Of a DNA stretch of 36,986 bases, positions 34,889 to 36,986 are shown in pieces. The notes beneath the pieces are model-generated. The model was not told the DNA's origin, searched no databases, and worked only from the letters and a program-made list of their open reading frames with translations. This DNA comes from Betaproteobacteria bacterium. GTDB taxonomy: Bacteria > Pseudomonadota > Gammaproteobacteria > Burkholderiales > SG8-41. Positions within the stretch are counted from its first letter, which is position 1, and every line of letters starts with the position of its first letter. Both the position numbers and the translations under genes were made by a program. The stretch lies in assembly GCA_025360445.1 (NCBI GenBank), contig JANYCE010000280.1, positions 1 to 36,986 of the forward strand, read 5' to 3'.

Positions 34889-36499
34889 TTATTGCACGGG
34901 TTTAATGGTGGATGGCACTATACGCGCGCCGAAATTGTCGATCAGATCGCGCACAAAAGGGTCGCCTTCGATGGCCGCGGTGGCGGTACTTAACTTCTGC
35001 TCATTATCACGATCGCGAATTTCGGCAATGGTGGTGCCGCTGCTGGGAGCGATGGCAATGTCCAGATTCAGCTTCGTGCCCAAATGCTGCTCGAGTACAA
35101 CTTTCAGCCGAACCTGATAAACGCGGTCGTTCAAATGACGCTGCGCATGCGGAACACGCAGCTGGATATTCCCGTCCAGCCACGCGACCAATTCGCAATT
35201 ATGCGCAAGCATGCGTTCCATACCGGCAAGCGGCAGACGGTTGATCAAAGCGTTCCAGTCGCCGTCAAACGGCTTTTTTTTTAATTCTTCCGCCGGCGCA
35301 GCGGGCGCAGCTTTTTCGACGGCGGTTTTAGCTGGCGCGGCTTTGGCTGGTGCCGCGGCCAATGCAGGTTGCCGTGCCTGGATGCTGTTCGTTGCCGGCT
35401 GGCGCGCCGAGGCACCGGCGTCAGGCATGAACGCAAGCATGCGCATGAGCGCCATCGTGAAACCCGCATACTCGTCGGGCGCCACGCCAAGATCCTGCCG
35501 GCCCGTCACTGCGATCTGATAGAGCAGTTGAATTTCCTCGGCGCCGAAAGCGGCGGCGAACGCCATGATCGCAGCATGATCGGGATCGTCCGGGCCAATC
35601 GCCTGCGGGACTGTTTGCGCCAACGCTACGCGGTGCAACAGTGTGGCCAAATCCTGCAACGCTATATCGAACGACAGGCTGCGCTCTGCCATGCGATCGG
35701 CAACGGCGATCAATGAGACCCCGTCGTGCTGCTGCAGGGCGTGCAGAATGTCGCGAAGATAATCCTGCTCGACGCTGCCGAGCATCGCGCGCACCGACGC
35801 ATGCTCGACACGTCCGCCGCCATGCGCGATCGCCTGATCGAGCAGGCTTAAGCTGTCGCGCATGCTGCCGTGGGCTGCGCGCGCCAGCAGCGTCAATGCT
35901 TCATCATCGCCGGTGACCTCTTCGAGCGCGAGTATTTTTTTCAGCTGCTCTTTAATTTGCGCGCGGGGAATTTGTTTAAGATTGAACTGCAAACAGCGCG
36001 ACAAGACAGTCACCGGAATTTTCTGCGGATCGGTGGTCGCCAGAATGAATTTGACATGCGCCGGCGGCTCTTCAAGCGATTTCAGCATTGCATTAAAAGA
36101 ATTGCGCGAAAGCATGTGCACTTCGTCGATGATGTAAACCTTAAACCGCGCGCTGGTCGGCGCATATGGCGCGTTCTCCAGCAGTTCGCGCATATCTTCA
36201 ACTTTGGTGGTCGATCCGGCGTCGAGTTCGATCAAATCGATGAAGCGTCCGGCGTCAATTTCAGTGCAGACCGCACATTTGCCGCACGGTGTCGCGGTAA
36301 TGCCGGTTTCGCAGTTAAGCGCTTTGGCAATGATGCGGGCGAGCGTGGTTTTGCCGACGCCGCGCGTGCCGGTGAAAAGATAAGCGTGATGCAGCCGTTG
36401 CTGAGTGAGCGCGTTGGTCAGCGCTTTTACCACGTGCTCCTGGCCGACCAGCTCGGTGAAGGTCCGTGGCCGCCACTTGCGGGCAAGAGCCTGACTCAC
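34889..36499 (-). CDS. dnaX: DNA polymerase III subunits tau/gamma
   Basis: [47 protein letters not shown] zinc motif, [24 protein letters not shown]. Confidence 0.97.
   Translation of the reverse strand: MSQALARKWRPRTFTELVGQEHVVKALTNALTQQRLHHAYLFTGTRGVGKTTLARIIAKALNCETGITATPCGKCAVCTEIDAGRFIDLIELDAGSTTKVEDMRELLENAPYAPTSARFKVYIIDEVHMLSRNSFNAMLKSLEEPPAHVKFILATTDPQKIPVTVLSRCLQFNLKQIPRAQIKEQLKKILALEEVTGDDEALTLLARAAHGSMRDSLSLLDQAIAHGGGRVEHASVRAMLGSVEQDYLRDILHALQQHDGVSLIAVADRMAERSLSFDIALQDLATLLHRVALAQTVPQAIGPDDPDHAAIMAFAAAFGAEEIQLLYQIAVTGRQDLGVAPDEYAGFTMALMRMLAFMPDAGASARQPATNSIQARQPALAAAPAKAAPAKTAVEKAAPAAPAEELKKKPFDGDWNALINRLPLAGMERMLAHNCELVAWLDGNIQLRVPHAQRHLNDRVYQVRLKVVLEQHLGTKLNLDIAIAPSSGTTIAEIRDRDNEQKLSTATAAIEGDPFVRDLIDNFGARIVPSTIKPVQ
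35274..35282 (-). other. dnaX: A9 slippery run in dnaX (TTA AAA AAA AAG), candidate transcriptional/ribosomal slippage site
   Basis: T9 on + strand = A9 in the mRNA at codons 406-409; -1 frame gives ...K-A-V-stop (TGA 35267-35265). Confidence 0.7.
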
Positions 36500-36574
36500 G
36501 GGTGCAAGCGCCCGGCGCCGGCTCGGTAGAAATAAACTGCGGGATTCATGACGGGGGCGCGCCGCCTATGCGCG

Positions 36575-36986
36575 TTAGAAATGGTATTGCAGGCGCACTT
36601 CGTTGTAATTGACGCCCTGGTTCGGCCCTTTGATACCGGCATTGGAGAAATGCTGATAGCGATAACCAATGTCATACATGCCTTTATCGCCGAAGCGCAC
36701 GCCCGCGCCGATATGGTCGCCAAACTGGAAACTGCTGCTGAACCGCCGCTCGGCGTTGAGCGAGGTCGCCGACAGCAGATGGACGCCGACGGCGGCTTCT
36801 ACGTAAGGCGAGATCGCCGAACGCGTCGTCTGCTGGAAACGAAACACCGGCGTAAAGCCGATATCGATAATGCTCTTGTGCGTTTTGGCCGTGCTGTTGT
36901 TGCTCCAATATCCGAAGTCGGATTCCCAGTAACCGCCCAGATGCCAGTTACCGACTTCAACGAGCTTTTTGTTCCAGTCCCATTGC
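36575..36986 (-). CDS. pagL: PagL-like lipid A 3-O-deacylase / acyloxyacyl hydrolase family, 5' end outside window
   Basis: In-frame reading beyond the ORF-track start: QWDWNKKLVEVGNWHLGGYWESDFGYWSNN... ending IGYRYQHFSNAGIKGPNQGVNYNEVRLQYHF. Confidence 0.85.
   Translation of the reverse strand, partial: QWDWNKKLVEVGNWHLGGYWESDFGYWSNNSTAKTHKSIIDIGFTPVFRFQQTTRSAISPYVEAAVGVHLLSATSLNAERRFSSSFQFGDHIGAGVRFGDKGMYDIGYRYQHFSNAGIKGPNQGVNYNEVRLQYHF

Noticed and set aside
36500-36574. Possible SRP/4.5S RNA (ffs) next to dnaX
   Set aside because: No GGAAGGAAGCAGCC-like apical loop on either strand in the dnaX/pagL gap or in the recR/ybaB gap.

Overview
Ordinary-looking betaproteobacterial-type core chromosome, densely packed. 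No mobile element, CRISPR array, tRNA or rRNA was recognised. On the minus strand from ~13.1 kb to the left edge: rpsB-tsf-pyrH-frr-uppS-cdsA-dxr-rseP-bamA-skp-lpxD-fabZ-lpxA-lpxB (lpxB truncated by the window). map-glnD runs on the plus strand. It converges on a second minus-strand block, smc-zipA-ligA-galU-hpt-mtnP-def. Then come queF (+), an EamA/DMT transporter (-), dapC-dapD-uncharacterised ORF-pilU-prmB (+), and dnaX-ybaB-recR-rluB (-), with the 3' part of a pagL-like gene at the right edge. The best leads are: (1) an A9 slippery run in dnaX, where either frameshift ends within a few codons, predicting a hidden gamma subunit; (2) an uncharacterised 264-aa ORF directly upstream of pilU, preceded by two tandem perfect inverted repeats; (3) an MTI-phosphorylase-like motif next to hpt, suggesting a hypoxanthine salvage pair; (4) a 119-bp tail-to-tail coding overlap of prmB and rluB; (5) an rpsB leader with a strong promoter plus an rpsB/tsf attenuator-like terminator; (6) LpxA acyl-chain ruler and PagL active-site deviations. 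I found no clearly novel multi-gene system. All functional names come from reading the translations, not from database searches.
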